From the NCBI GenBank assembly GCA_964553925.1, contig CAZKNR010000239.1, positions 1 to 64,000 of the forward strand: 64,000 bases of DNA, written 5' to 3'. The translations under genes and the position numbers were made by a program. This document shows, piece after piece, positions 16,890 through 26,553 of the stretch. The number at the start of each line of letters is the position of its first letter. The first letter of the stretch is position 1. The DNA is from DAISKN01 sp964553925 (GTDB lineage: Bacteria; Acidobacteriota; Vicinamibacteria; Marinacidobacterales; SMYC01). A model generated the notes under the pieces. That model saw only the letters and a program-made list of their open reading frames with translations, searched no databases and had not been told where the DNA came from.

Positions 16890-17538
16890 AGCCGGGCGTG
16901 CTTATGGTTTGACGACGCTCTGCCCGATCAAGCACGGGAACGACGGCAAGCAATCCTTCGCGTCGCTCACGAGGCAGTTCTTGCAGCAGCTGCAGGAGAG
17001 CGAGTCCGACGAAATGAGCCCCATGGCGAAGGTGCCGAACACCTACTTGTGCCGATTCGTCGTGCTCGACAGCGTGAGCTACCAGGGAAAACCCGCGGTG
17101 TTGGATCGATTGAAGTCGTCGTATCTCGTCTTCGTAGCGGAGATTCACGGAGACCTAGATACTTATCTCGGGGGTCTGTGGACCCATGCGAACGCGCTCG
17201 TCAACGACGTTTGGAAGCATTGCGTTGGTTTCAGCGGCGTAGCGTCCGCCGACCGCTTCATCCGCTACATCAAAGACTGTCAGGTGCAAACCACGCTCTA
17301 TTTCGATGGGTCGACGGACGACCCGCTGGCGGAGCAGCTGAAGTCACTGTACTTGATGCAAGAGTTCTCGCGATTCGCCTATGCCTCCGCAAGGAAGAAC
17401 TCCGACGAGCTTCGCAAAGATTTCCAAGAATTCGTCGAACGAACGCGACCCTCGGACCTGACGGGCCCCACGTGGCGAGCGGGGGCCTCGACCTTGGAAG
17501 ACGCCGTCGTCACCGGCGACGGGAAAGCGAAACGATGA
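16879..17538 (+). CDS. Unknown protein, third gene of the DyP operon
   Basis: 219 residues; ATG 16879 is chosen because GGAGG precedes it by 8 bases, although the frame is open further up. It reads LTTLCPIKHG early, then VPNTYLCRFVVLDSVSYQG, SSYLVFVAEIHGDLDTYLGGLW, VWKHCVGFSG and FIRYIKDCQVQTTLYFDGS. Alternating beta strands and helices with LVFVAEIHGDLD suggest a ferredoxin-like or dimeric alpha/beta-barrel fold, the same architecture used by DyP and chlorite-dismutase-type proteins. That is inference from pattern only. It overlaps the peroxidase gene by 4 bp (ATGA). Confidence 0.75.
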   Translation: MPNEAGRAYGLTTLCPIKHGNDGKQSFASLTRQFLQQLQESESDEMSPMAKVPNTYLCRFVVLDSVSYQGKPAVLDRLKSSYLVFVAEIHGDLDTYLGGLWTHANALVNDVWKHCVGFSGVASADRFIRYIKDCQVQTTLYFDGSTDDPLAEQLKSLYLMQEFSRFAYASARKNSDELRKDFQEFVERTRPSDLTGPTWRAGASTLEDAVVTGDGKAKR

Positions 17539-19151
17539 TGAGCCAAGAGCCCGAAATTCCTCTGGACCTTCATGATATCCAGGGAAACATCGTCAAGGCC
17601 TACAGCCGCGAGAACTACCTCGCCGCCCGCTATGTGGCGTACGAAGTCAAGAACGCGGCGGAAGGGCGCAAGTTCATCCTCGAGCTCTTTCCCAAGGTGA
17701 CGAACGCGGCGCCCTGGTCGAGAGAAACGCGCGTCGCATCGGCCAATCCCAAGCCGGACGTAACGCTCAACATCGCTTTCACCTTCGCTGGACTGCAAGC
17801 CCTGGGGCTTCCAGAGGCGTCCTTACTCACGTTTCCTCAAGAATTCGTGTCGGGAATGGTCAAACGGCGGGAGATCTTGGGAGACGACGGCAAAAGCGCG
17901 CCCGAGCACTGGGACCCGGTGTGGCTCGAGCCGATCCACATCCTCGTTTGGCTCAATGGCCCCGGCCGCCCCAACGAGCGCGTCCTCGAAGAGGAGTATC
18001 AGAGCCTCGTCGAGCTCGCGGAAAAGTTCAAGCCCGGCGTCGTGTGCCTGACGGGACATCGGGGCCCCGGCGGAAAGAAGCTTGCCTACCTCGCCGCGTC
18101 GGTGCTGTACGACAAAGACGGCAACCCTACATCCAAGGAGCATTTCGGCTACAACGACGGCATCAGCAACCCGTTCTTCAAAGGGACGGGCTCGCACCCA
18201 AACAACGTGGTCGGCGGCGGAAAGGTAACACAGAAGAGCCCGGACACCGTCGAAGGCTGGGAGCCCCTCGAGACCGGAGAGTTCCTTCTCGGGTACAAAG
18301 ACGAAGCGTTCGAATATCCGCAGGCTCCCTTGCCGCCGCTCCTCGGGCGCAACGGCACCTATATGGTGTTCCGCAAGCTCCACGAGAACGTGGGCTCGTT
18401 CGAGAAATACCTCGCGGAGGCGGGAAACGAGCTCGAAGGGGGCAAGGAAGCCCTGGCGGCGAAGTTCGTGGGACGCTGGCGCAATGGAGCGCCGCTCGCC
18501 ACTTTCCCCACGGAGGAGGCGGCCAACGGCTTAGCCGCGCGCATGAAGGCGGTCTACGAGCACGTCCAAAGCGCAAAGACTCCGGAGGAGTCCAAAGCGG
18601 CCTCGGAAGAGTATGGGGCGGCCAAGAACGAGATGGTCGCCTTCGACTACGACCAAGATCTGGCTGGCGCCAGATGTCCGGTCGGCGCCCACACTCGTCG
18701 CGCGAATCCGAGAGGTAGCCTCGAGTACGGCCGGGCGGGCGCTTTTGTTAGCCGCGGCGCGCTAACGAACCGTCGGCGTATTTTACGCCGCGGTCTGCCC
18801 TATGGCGTCTGCGAGGACCGAACCCGAGACGACGGCGAGCACGGGAACGTCATCATGGTCATCGGCGCGAACATCCGTCGCCAGTTCGAGTTCGTCCAGC
18901 AGCAGTGGATGAACTACGGGAACGACTTCAAGCTCGCGAACGACAAAGACCCCATTACCGGAAACCACGAGGAGGGCGAGGGTAGCGTGGACGGCCGGAT
19001 GCTCATCATGTCCGAGCCCGGTTCGGGAAAGCCACCGGTGATGTGCAGCGGCATTCCGCGCTTCGTGGAGACTCGGGGCGGAGGGTACTTCTTCGTTCCG
19101 AGCTTGACCGCGCTACGGATGATCGGCGAGGGAACCATCGACCCGACGTAG
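17535..19151 (+). CDS. DyP-type haem peroxidase
   Basis: 538 residues. The DyP hallmarks are all present: FGYNDGISNPFF (GxxDG with catalytic Asp, about residue 208), CPVGAHTRRANPR (proximal haem His, about 385) and RRILRRGLPYG (distal Arg, about 415). DyP enzymes use H2O2 to oxidise dyes, phenols and other bulky substrates, or act on haem-linked chemistry. At about 540 residues it belongs with the long fungal-like or class-V proteins, not the 300-residue bacterial A/B types. No Tat signal is seen, so it is probably cytoplasmic. It is the last gene of a four-gene operon. Confidence 0.92.
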   Translation: MMSQEPEIPLDLHDIQGNIVKAYSRENYLAARYVAYEVKNAAEGRKFILELFPKVTNAAPWSRETRVASANPKPDVTLNIAFTFAGLQALGLPEASLLTFPQEFVSGMVKRREILGDDGKSAPEHWDPVWLEPIHILVWLNGPGRPNERVLEEEYQSLVELAEKFKPGVVCLTGHRGPGGKKLAYLAASVLYDKDGNPTSKEHFGYNDGISNPFFKGTGSHPNNVVGGGKVTQKSPDTVEGWEPLETGEFLLGYKDEAFEYPQAPLPPLLGRNGTYMVFRKLHENVGSFEKYLAEAGNELEGGKEALAAKFVGRWRNGAPLATFPTEEAANGLAARMKAVYEHVQSAKTPEESKAASEEYGAAKNEMVAFDYDQDLAGARCPVGAHTRRANPRGSLEYGRAGAFVSRGALTNRRRILRRGLPYGVCEDRTRDDGEHGNVIMVIGANIRRQFEFVQQQWMNYGNDFKLANDKDPITGNHEEGEGSVDGRMLIMSEPGSGKPPVMCSGIPRFVETRGGGYFFVPSLTALRMIGEGTIDPT

Positions 19152-19191
19152 ACAGCTATTTCCTGACGTCCTGACGCGGTTCGGGCGGCGG

Positions 19192-19310
19192 TCACCGAGA
19201 CACGCGCACGAGCTCGCTTCCCCGGATCACTCTTCCGGGAAGCGCTCCGCTGTGGGCCCCGTTCGCGATCACCGCCTCTCCATTCACGAAGAGCCATACC
19301 AGTATTACGC
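19192..19310 (-). pseudogene. C-terminal remnant of a D-aminoacylase/amidohydrolase
   Basis: A minus-strand frame reads LVWLFVNGEAVIANGAHSGA followed by LPGRVIRGSELVRVSR and a stop at 19192. This is the stereotyped end of N-acyl-D-amino-acid deacylases (VLVNGExVVxxGxHTGxxPGRVLR). Nothing upstream supports the remaining ~450 residues, which would overlap the S9 peptidase gene, so this is a leftover tail. Recognition is by motif only. Confidence 0.5.
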
Positions 19311-19337
19311 GGAGCTTTTCCGCTTGGCTCACTGCGC

Positions 19338-21776
19338 TCAGTTCGTTGTCGTCTTCCTGCCGGGGCTCGGAGGCGCGTTCTTCACGTACTTCTCGAGCCA
19401 GTCGTTCATCTCCCAGAGGGTGTGCATCACGGATTCGCGCCCGCGATAGCCGTGGCTCTCGTGGGGGAGAAGGACGAGACGGGCTTTGGCCCCGTGCCCC
19501 TTGAGCGCGTGGAAGAACCGCTCGCTCTGGATGGGGAACGTCCCGGAGTTGTTGTCGGCCTCGCCGTGGATGAGGAGGATCGGCTCGTTGATTTCGTCGG
19601 CGTGCATGAAGGGAGACATCCTGGAGTAGACCTCGGGCGCCTCCCAGAACGTGCGCTGTTCCGACTGGAATCCGAAGGGAGTCAGGGTGCGATTGTAAGC
19701 GCCGCTTCTCGCGACTCCGGCGCGGAAGATGTCGGAGTGCGCCAGGAGATTCGCGGTCATGAACGCGCCGTAGGAGTGGCCGCCGATCGCGGCCCGGTCG
19801 GAATCGGCGACCCCGCGCCGCGCCGCCTCGTCGACCGCTGCCTGAGCGCTAGAGACGAGCTGCTCGACGTAGGTGTCGTTCGGCTCGGCGTCGCCCTCGC
19901 CCACGATCGGCATGGTCGCGTTCTCCATGATGGCCCAGCCCTGCGTCAGCCAGAAGAGAGGCGAGCCCCAAGAGATGCGGGGAAAGCGGTAGGGAGACTC
20001 CGTCACCTGACCCGCGGCATCGGCGCTCTTGAACTCGATGGGGTAGGCCCAAACGAAGACCGGCAGAAGGCCCTCTCCGCGCGAGTAGCCCGGCGGGAGA
20101 TGGAGCGTCGCTGTGAGCTGAACTCCGTCGGGCCTCGGGTAGCGGACGAGCTCCCGAGTCGCTCCCACCAGACCGGGGTAGGGATTGGGGAACCGCGTGA
20201 CGGACCGGGCCTCGCCTCCTGAAAGCTCCCGGACGTAATAGTTCGGCGGTTCATCCGCGGACTCGCGGCGGGTGAGAAGCTTTCGCGAGTCCACGTCCAC
20301 GAACGCGACGGGCTCCTCGTAATACGGCGCCTCCGAGTGGAAGATTCTCGTCGTCTTCCCGCTCTCGACGTCCAAGGCGTCGACGAAGGGACGATCGCCT
20401 TCGGGCGATGCGCCCTCGGCCACGAAGAAGATCGTTTTGCCGGAGTCGGCGCTCAGAAGGACCTCGAACCCGCGGTCGTTCCTCTCGACCATGGGGATCC
20501 CCGGAACGTTGTAGCGGTCCTCGTAGGAGTAGTCGAAAAGAAGCTTCGGCCCCGGAGCGCCGAGAGATGTATCGAGCTTCCAAAGCCGCTCGCGCCGGTC
20601 AGCCCACCACCACTCCCGCACGAGAGCGAGGCGCCCGCCTCCCCAGAACGCCTCTCCAAAACGAAGGCCAAGCGAAGCGAGCTCTCGCGGCTCGGCATCG
20701 AAGGGGGCGCCGAAAGAGAAGACCTTATCGCGGACGCTCGCATCCGCCTTGGGATCGCCGCCGTCCTGGGCCTCGACCCAGAACAGGGTGGCGTCCTCGT
20801 CCGGCCGCCACTGGATCGCGCGGGGACCCAGAGGAACCGCGTTTCTCCCGAGAGGAACGTTCTCGGCGAGGGGAACGCGCGCCACCTCGCGCACGAGATT
20901 CCCGGAGCGCTCCCAGACCTCCACGCGCTTTCCGAACCGCCCGTGGGGGACGAGGTAGGAGAAAGGTCGTTCCAGGCGCTCCACGAGGAGGAGCCGGCCA
21001 TCGGGCGACGGTTCCGCCCGCGACGCGAGCGCCGGAGCGCCGAGAAGCGTCGTTTTGCCTTCGAGGTCCACCTCGATGATCTCGGCGGTCCCGTAGTGCT
21101 CGAACAAAGCCTCATCGTGGGGGCTCTCGAGGAGGTCCTGGTAGGTCCAGGCAGCGGCGGTCTCTCCCGTCGTCTCCTGCACCACCGGCCCCTCGGGAAC
21201 GCTCGGCGCTTTTGGAGACGCTCCTCGGTTCCGAGGAATGGTCCGCGCGACGAGGCTGCGGCCGTCCGACCGCCAGTGATAGACGTCGTCGAAAACGCCG
21301 TTGAGGCGGGAAGCGACGGGCTTCGCCGTCGCCGTGGCAACGTCGACGACCCAGAGCTCCATTCCGTCGCCGGTCGTGTGCGTGAAGGCGAAGTACGCAC
21401 CATCGGGCGAGAACGAGACGTCATCGATGCGAGGCGCTTCGGGAAGGCCCTGAATCGCGCGCGGGGAGGCGTCGAGAACCCGCAAGAGCTCGGCGCGTAT
21501 GGCGACGTCTCTCCGGCTCCGAGCATTGGTAGAAGGATTCAACCGGATCCCGGCGAGGCGGAGCTCCTCGTGCGACAGGTCGGAAATCGAGGCGAGCGCC
21601 GGGTGCTCGAGCACCAGAAGCCACGTGCCCGTCGGATCCAGGACCACCCGGGGCGTCGGCGCGGCATCGGCGATGTCGGCGATGGCCTTGGGCGGCATGC
21701 GGTAGGGAACGCTTTGCGCAACGCTCGTACCCGCGGTCACAAAAAGAGCGAGAATCGTGAGGGTTGCCGATCTCAT
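19338..21776 (-). CDS. S9 prolyl-oligopeptidase-family serine peptidase (S9D glutamyl-endopeptidase-like)
   Basis: About 812 residues with a signal peptide (MRSATLTILALFVTAGTSVAQ). The long N-terminal part is a beta-propeller (SFSPDGAYFAFTHTTGDG, PSPDGRLLLVERLERP). The C-terminal alpha/beta-hydrolase has GGHSYGAFMTANLL (nucleophile Ser), HGEADNNSGTFPIQSERFF (Asp) and LPHESHGYRGRE (His). The HSYGAFM and DNNSGTFPxQSER strings are those of glutamyl endopeptidases (S9D). It likely digests peptides in the periplasm. An in-frame ATG two codons earlier (21782) is equally possible. Confidence 0.9.
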   Translation of the reverse strand: MRSATLTILALFVTAGTSVAQSVPYRMPPKAIADIADAAPTPRVVLDPTGTWLLVLEHPALASISDLSHEELRLAGIRLNPSTNARSRRDVAIRAELLRVLDASPRAIQGLPEAPRIDDVSFSPDGAYFAFTHTTGDGMELWVVDVATATAKPVASRLNGVFDDVYHWRSDGRSLVARTIPRNRGASPKAPSVPEGPVVQETTGETAAAWTYQDLLESPHDEALFEHYGTAEIIEVDLEGKTTLLGAPALASRAEPSPDGRLLLVERLERPFSYLVPHGRFGKRVEVWERSGNLVREVARVPLAENVPLGRNAVPLGPRAIQWRPDEDATLFWVEAQDGGDPKADASVRDKVFSFGAPFDAEPRELASLGLRFGEAFWGGGRLALVREWWWADRRERLWKLDTSLGAPGPKLLFDYSYEDRYNVPGIPMVERNDRGFEVLLSADSGKTIFFVAEGASPEGDRPFVDALDVESGKTTRIFHSEAPYYEEPVAFVDVDSRKLLTRRESADEPPNYYVRELSGGEARSVTRFPNPYPGLVGATRELVRYPRPDGVQLTATLHLPPGYSRGEGLLPVFVWAYPIEFKSADAAGQVTESPYRFPRISWGSPLFWLTQGWAIMENATMPIVGEGDAEPNDTYVEQLVSSAQAAVDEAARRGVADSDRAAIGGHSYGAFMTANLLAHSDIFRAGVARSGAYNRTLTPFGFQSEQRTFWEAPEVYSRMSPFMHADEINEPILLIHGEADNNSGTFPIQSERFFHALKGHGAKARLVLLPHESHGYRGRESVMHTLWEMNDWLEKYVKNAPPSPGRKTTTN

Positions 21777-21966
21777 GCTCATCGGGGGGGTCCTCCGTCG
21801 AAGGGTTTCCCGAGGATTGTAACGAAGCGCGGCTTCGCTGGCGAACCCCGCTCCGGGCCGCTATAGTCCGGAAGCCATGTCGCCGGCCGCGATTTTTCAA
21901 CATCACCCATGACGAGCACGTCGACCGATCCGCGCTCGCGGTTCCCGCCAACGGAGTGACCGAGCC

Positions 21967-23418
21967 ATGAGAATCGGGATCTGCCTTCTCGCCCTCTTCG
22001 CCGACACCGCCGCGGCCGCGCAGGACGTGCCTCTCTTTACCCATGACTTTCCCCCGGAGGAGTTTCGCGCTCGGCGCGAAAAGATCTACGACGCCCTCGG
22101 AGGGAGAGCTCTCGCCGTCGTCCAGGGCGCGCCCTCGCCCGTCGGCTACGTCCGGTTCCGGCAGTCGAACGAGTTCTATTACCTCTGCGGTGTCGAGAGC
22201 CCGCACTCATACCTCCTCCTCGACTCTGCGCGCCGGTCGGCGACTCTCTATCTCCCCCATCGCAACGAGCGGCGGGAGTCGAGCGAGGGAAAGCTCCTCT
22301 CCGCCGAGGACGCGGAGATGGTGAAGGAGCTCACGGGAATCGACGCGGTCTACGGCGTCGAGCTCCTGAGCGACCACCTCGCGCGCTTCGCCTGGGGAGG
22401 CCAGGTTCCCTCGCTCTACGCTGCCTTCAAGCCCGCGGAGGGGCTCGCGACCAGCCGCGATCTCGCGACGAGGGCGGCCTCGGATATCGCGAACGACCCC
22501 TGGGATGGAAGACCTCCCCGGGAAGCGCATTTTCTCGCGAGGATCCGCGAGCGGTTCCCCCAATTCACAATAGAAGACCTCTCTCCGATCCTCGATCAAC
22601 TCCGGCTGGTCAAAAGCCCGCTCGAGATCGAGCTCATCCGCAAGGCCACGCGTCTTTCGGGGATGGCGATCCTGGAAGCGATGCGCTCGACCGTGCCCGG
22701 GATCCGCGAATACGATCTCGATGCCCTGGCGAAGCTCTTCTTTCACCGCGGAGGCGCCCAGGGGGACGGCTATTATTCCCTCATCGCCACCGGTCCGAAC
22801 GCCTGGTACCCGCATTACAATCGCGGCCAGCGCGACCTTGAAGACGGTGAGCTCCTTCTCATGGACTACGCCCCCGACGTCTCGTACTACACCAGCGACG
22901 TGACTCGCATGTGGCCGGTGAACGGGCGGTTCAACGAGTGGCAGCGGGATCTGTACGGCTTCTATCTCGGCTACTACAAGGCGATTCTGGAATCGATTCG
23001 CCCGGGGGACGTGCCGGCGATGATGCGGGACGCGTCCGCGAAGATGGAGCGCCTGATCGCGACCTGGCCCTTCACCAAGCCCATCTACCGCGAGGCGGCG
23101 GAGCGCTTCGTGGACGAGTTCAAGGAAAGCGCCAAGCGCGTGCCTGCGAGCCTCGGGCACGGAGTGGGGATGGCGGTGCACGACGTCGGAATCCACGATG
23201 GGACTCTCGCTCCGGGAATGGTCTTCACCATCGAGCCGCAGTTCCGGATCCCGGAGGAGAAGCTCTACATCCGGCTCGAGGACGTCATCCTGATTACCGA
23301 GAGCGGCGCCGAGATCCTCACCGACTTTCTTCCCATGGAGATGGACGCCATCGAAGCCGTGATGCGCGAAGAAGGTCTCCTTCAGATTCAAGACGCGCGC
23401 GGCATGTCATACAAGTGA
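21967..23418 (+). CDS. Exported M24B aminopeptidase P-like peptidase
   Basis: 483 residues with a signal peptide (MRIGICLLALFADTAAAAQ). A creatinase-type N-domain (FRQSNEFYYLCGVESPHSYLLLD) is followed by the pita-bread catalytic domain. Metal ligands are in MDYAPDVSYYTSDVTRMWP (two Asp), SLGHGVGMAVHD (His), TIEPQF (Glu) and RLEDVILIT (Glu). These are the five ligands of proline aminopeptidases. It would remove N-terminal residues before proline and complements the S9 enzymes nearby. Divergently transcribed from the S9D gene across about 190 bases. Confidence 0.9.
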   Translation: MRIGICLLALFADTAAAAQDVPLFTHDFPPEEFRARREKIYDALGGRALAVVQGAPSPVGYVRFRQSNEFYYLCGVESPHSYLLLDSARRSATLYLPHRNERRESSEGKLLSAEDAEMVKELTGIDAVYGVELLSDHLARFAWGGQVPSLYAAFKPAEGLATSRDLATRAASDIANDPWDGRPPREAHFLARIRERFPQFTIEDLSPILDQLRLVKSPLEIELIRKATRLSGMAILEAMRSTVPGIREYDLDALAKLFFHRGGAQGDGYYSLIATGPNAWYPHYNRGQRDLEDGELLLMDYAPDVSYYTSDVTRMWPVNGRFNEWQRDLYGFYLGYYKAILESIRPGDVPAMMRDASAKMERLIATWPFTKPIYREAAERFVDEFKESAKRVPASLGHGVGMAVHDVGIHDGTLAPGMVFTIEPQFRIPEEKLYIRLEDVILITESGAEILTDFLPMEMDAIEAVMREEGLLQIQDARGMSYK

Positions 23419-23465
23419 TCCGGAACCATTCCTGCTCTCGCGCGTTGAATGCGTGAGGGGATAGT

Positions 23466-25895
23466 ATGGAGCTGAGAACGGAATTAAAGCGCGCCTTCAG
23501 GGGCGTCTGGTCTCGACCCGGGTTCACCGCGACCACCCTCGCCGCTCTAGGCCTCGGGATCGGCCTGAACACCGCGATCTTCAGCCTGGTGCATTCGGTG
23601 CTCTTGAGATCCTTGCCCTATCGCGACCCCGAGAGGATCGTGCGGGTATGGGAGTCGCGTCCTCGAATGGGTGAGGACTCGGCAGAGGTGGCTGCGTTCT
23701 CCATGGATCACTTCCGCGCCTGGCGCGAGTCCACCGATGTCTTCGAGTCGATGGCCGTATATCAGGACCGGAGCTTCAACCTCACGGGAGGCTCCGAGCC
23801 GCTCCGGGTGGAGGCCCAGAGCGTCTCGCCCGCGCTCTTCTCGCTTCTCGGCGTCGAGCCTCTTCTCGGGCGCGCCTTTTCCGCAGAGGAAGAGACACCG
23901 GGGGCCGATCGCGTCGTTCTCTTGAGCCACGGCCTCTGGCAGAGAGTCTTTGGCGGCGACGAGACGATCGTCGGGAGGACCCTTCGACTCGACGGCGAGC
24001 CCTACGAGGTGGTCGGAGTGATGCCGCGGTCTTTCCGATTTCCGCAACCCGCGACAGAGCTCTTCGTGCCCCTTCCCGATGTCGCCCCCGAGCCACTTCC
24101 GCCCGGCGCGTTCCGTATCGAGCTCGTTCCCGTCGTGGCCAAGCTGGCGCTGGGTGTCTCGATCGAGCAAGCGGAGGCCGCGGGGCAGGCGTTTCTCGAT
24201 CGATACCGCAGTACGAGCGAGGCCCCCCCGGAGATGGAGCGCGAGGTTGCGATTCACCTCACGTCGCTCCATGACCAGCTTGCGCGCCCTATCCGCCCCG
24301 CGCTTCTGGTCCTTTTCGTCGCGGTGACGTTCGTTCTTCTCATCGTCTGCGCCAACGTGGCGAACCTCTTTCTCGCGCGGGCCCAGGGCCGGGAGACGGA
24401 GATGGCCGTCCGCGCCGCGCTCGGTGCGGGCCGGAGCCGGCTCGCTCGGCAGCTCCTCGCGGAGAGTCTCACCTACGCTCTCGCGGGAGGCGCCCTCGCG
24501 ATCGTCGTCGCCACGCTCTGCCTCCGGCTCGTCCGGCTCGCTCTTCCCGCTAGTCCCTGGCTCGAGGAGGTCGCGCTCGATGGGCCCGTCGTCGCCTTCA
24601 ACCTCGGGGTGGCGCTTCTGACCGCGCTCCTCGTCGGACTCCTTCCCGCGATTCGAGCCTCTCAGGTCGACGTCGTGAGCGGATTGAAGGGGAGCGCCGG
24701 ATCGGGACCTCGCGGCCGGCTGTCGCGAAACGCGCTGGCGGTTCTCGAAGTGGCTCTCGCCCTCGTGCTGTTCGCGGCGGCGGGACTGATGCTGCGAAGC
24801 TTCATGAACCTCGCGCGGAACGATCCCGGGTATGAGCCGCGGGACGTCTTGACGTTTCGTCTCAGCCTTCCGGACACGAAATATCCCGATGGCGTCGCGC
24901 GGCGGGCCGTGTTCGATTCCCTGAGGGAGAGGCTTTCGGCGCTCTCTGGTGTCAGCGCCGCGGGTCTCGTCAATTCGCTCCCCCTCGACCAGGAGCGGAT
25001 GGTGACGTTCCTCAACGTCGAAGGGCGGCCAATGCCGTCGGATCGGATGCAGATGCCGCGGGCGAGCGTACGCATCGTGAGCCCTGACTTCTTCCGCGCC
25101 ATGGGAATTCGGCTCGCTTCCGGCCGCGCCTTCGACGAGGGAGACGTGGCCTCTGCACCCCCGGTGGTGGTGGTCAACGAATCGCTCGCCGGGCGCTACT
25201 TCGAAGGCGAGGATCCGCTGAAGGCGCGCATCCATCGCCTGGGGGCGATCGTCGGCGTCATCTCCGACTTTCGTCAAGAGGGGCTCGACCGGGATCCCGA
25301 GCCGGAGATTTACTTCGACTATCGTCAGGTGCCCGAAGCCATGAGTGAAGCGCTCTCGCGGATGAGCGTCGCCGTTCGATACGATCCCCGCTCGAGCGGG
25401 CTCGTGGAATCGGTGAAGGCCGCGATCCACGGGCTCGACCCCGAGCTTCCTCTTGCCGACGTTCGCACCATGGAAGCGAGACTCGAGGAGTCCGTCACGA
25501 GGCCGCGCCTCTATGCGCTCTTGCTGTCGTTCTTCGCGGGGGTGGCGCTGATCCTTGCCGTGAGCGGCGTCGCGAGCGTCGTGAGCTATCAGGCGGCCGA
25601 GCGCACGCGGGAGAACGGCCTCCGCGTGGCGCTCGGCGCGACGCCGCGCGAAATCCTGGGACGGTCGCTTTCGGACGGATGGAGAATTCTCGCCGTTTCA
25701 CTCCCTCTAGGCCTCGCGGGCGCCATTTTCGTCGGCCGCATGCTTTCGAGCGTGCTCTTTCAGGTATCTCCGTTCGACCCCTGGACGCTCGTCTCGGTGT
25801 GCCTGGTGCTCGGGTCGGCAACTCTCGCGGCGAGCGCCATTCCCGCCCGAAGAGCGGCGCGTATGGACCCGGTGACGGCGCTTCGTTACGAGTAG
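23466..25895 (+). CDS. ADOP-type FtsX/MacB permease
   Basis: 809 residues. N-terminal ELKRAFRGVWSRPGFTATTLAALGLGIGLNTAIFSLVHSVLLRSLPY is the signature of acidobacterial duplicated orphan permeases: one TM helix, a large periplasmic MacB-type domain, then three TM helices (about 280-410). A second periplasmic domain follows (DVLTFRLSLPDTKYP, PVVVVNESLARYF-like) and four C-terminal hydrophobic segments ending in RRAARMDPVTALRYE. It is the transmembrane half of an ABC system in which FtsX domains are fused twice; these genes usually lack a neighbouring ATPase, as here. Substrate unknown; MacB relatives export or act mechanically on envelope substrates. Confidence 0.9.
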   Translation: MELRTELKRAFRGVWSRPGFTATTLAALGLGIGLNTAIFSLVHSVLLRSLPYRDPERIVRVWESRPRMGEDSAEVAAFSMDHFRAWRESTDVFESMAVYQDRSFNLTGGSEPLRVEAQSVSPALFSLLGVEPLLGRAFSAEEETPGADRVVLLSHGLWQRVFGGDETIVGRTLRLDGEPYEVVGVMPRSFRFPQPATELFVPLPDVAPEPLPPGAFRIELVPVVAKLALGVSIEQAEAAGQAFLDRYRSTSEAPPEMEREVAIHLTSLHDQLARPIRPALLVLFVAVTFVLLIVCANVANLFLARAQGRETEMAVRAALGAGRSRLARQLLAESLTYALAGGALAIVVATLCLRLVRLALPASPWLEEVALDGPVVAFNLGVALLTALLVGLLPAIRASQVDVVSGLKGSAGSGPRGRLSRNALAVLEVALALVLFAAAGLMLRSFMNLARNDPGYEPRDVLTFRLSLPDTKYPDGVARRAVFDSLRERLSALSGVSAAGLVNSLPLDQERMVTFLNVEGRPMPSDRMQMPRASVRIVSPDFFRAMGIRLASGRAFDEGDVASAPPVVVVNESLAGRYFEGEDPLKARIHRLGAIVGVISDFRQEGLDRDPEPEIYFDYRQVPEAMSEALSRMSVAVRYDPRSSGLVESVKAAIHGLDPELPLADVRTMEARLEESVTRPRLYALLLSFFAGVALILAVSGVASVVSYQAAERTRENGLRVALGATPREILGRSLSDGWRILAVSLPLGLAGAIFVGRMLSSVLFQVSPFDPWTLVSVCLVLGSATLAASAIPARRAARMDPVTALRYE

Positions 25896-26392
25896 GTGGG
25901 TGAGGTCTTGGGCTTGATGCGGGGCTTCTCTTTCGTCGAAAGCTCCGACTTCAGCTTTCCCAGGTAGCGGTTCACCGGGTGGTTTCTGGGGAGGCCCCCA
26001 ATCGCGTTCGGCGTGCGCGGGTTCACCCGGTTAATCTCGGCGAGAAGCCTCTTGTTACCGGGATCGATGCGGAGGCCCTTGCGGAGCACCTGGGCGGCCT
26101 GCGTCTTCCAGCCGGTCTGCTCGTGGAGCCGCGCGAGGTTGATGTACATCTGCGGGTCGTAGAACGCGAGCTCGAGCGCCCGCTCGCACCAGGTGAGCCC
26201 TGTTTTCACGTCGCCTTCCTCCGTCGCCAGAACCAGACCCCCGAAAGATAAGTGAGACGGGTCGCGGCTGCCGGACGAGACGATCTCGCGGAAGACGGCG
26301 GCCGAGTCTTTCCCCCGGCCGATGCGCAGGAGGTCCATGGCTTTCCGAAAGAGGCTCTTGTGGTCTTGCCACTGCATGCGAAGCTCGGGCAC
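25886..26392 (-). CDS. Small TPR protein
   Basis: 168 residues, no signal peptide. At least two TPR-like repeats are visible (TGLTWCERALELAFYDPQMYINLARLHEQTG and TQAAQVLRKGLRIDPGNKRLLAEI), preceded by a related helix pair. The tail is basic (YLGKLKSELSTKEKPRIKPKTS). TPR domains bind protein partners; none is indicated here. The 3' end overlaps the permease gene by 10 bp in a convergent arrangement. ATG 26377 is an alternative start. Confidence 0.75.
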   Translation of the reverse strand: MPELRMQWQDHKSLFRKAMDLLRIGRGKDSAAVFREIVSSGSRDPSHLSFGGLVLATEEGDVKTGLTWCERALELAFYDPQMYINLARLHEQTGWKTQAAQVLRKGLRIDPGNKRLLAEINRVNPRTPNAIGGLPRNHPVNRYLGKLKSELSTKEKPRIKPKTSPTYS

Positions 26393-26553
26393 CTTCCTTT
26401 GGGGAGCGACAGTGCGAGAAATGCAAGAAAATTGCCAGCAAGGAGATTACGCCTAACCGGTTGATTCGTATGGAAGCTGAGTTTTCAGCCGGCGAATGAG
26501 CCGAGGGGTTTCCCAGACGGTGCGCGGGAAAGACCCACAGGGAGAGCCGGGAT

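Noticed and set aside
20337..21866. Long plus-strand open frame of ~500 residues opposite the S9D peptidase
   Set aside because: High-GC antisense shadow; no domain pattern, and the minus strand has a full catalytic triad.
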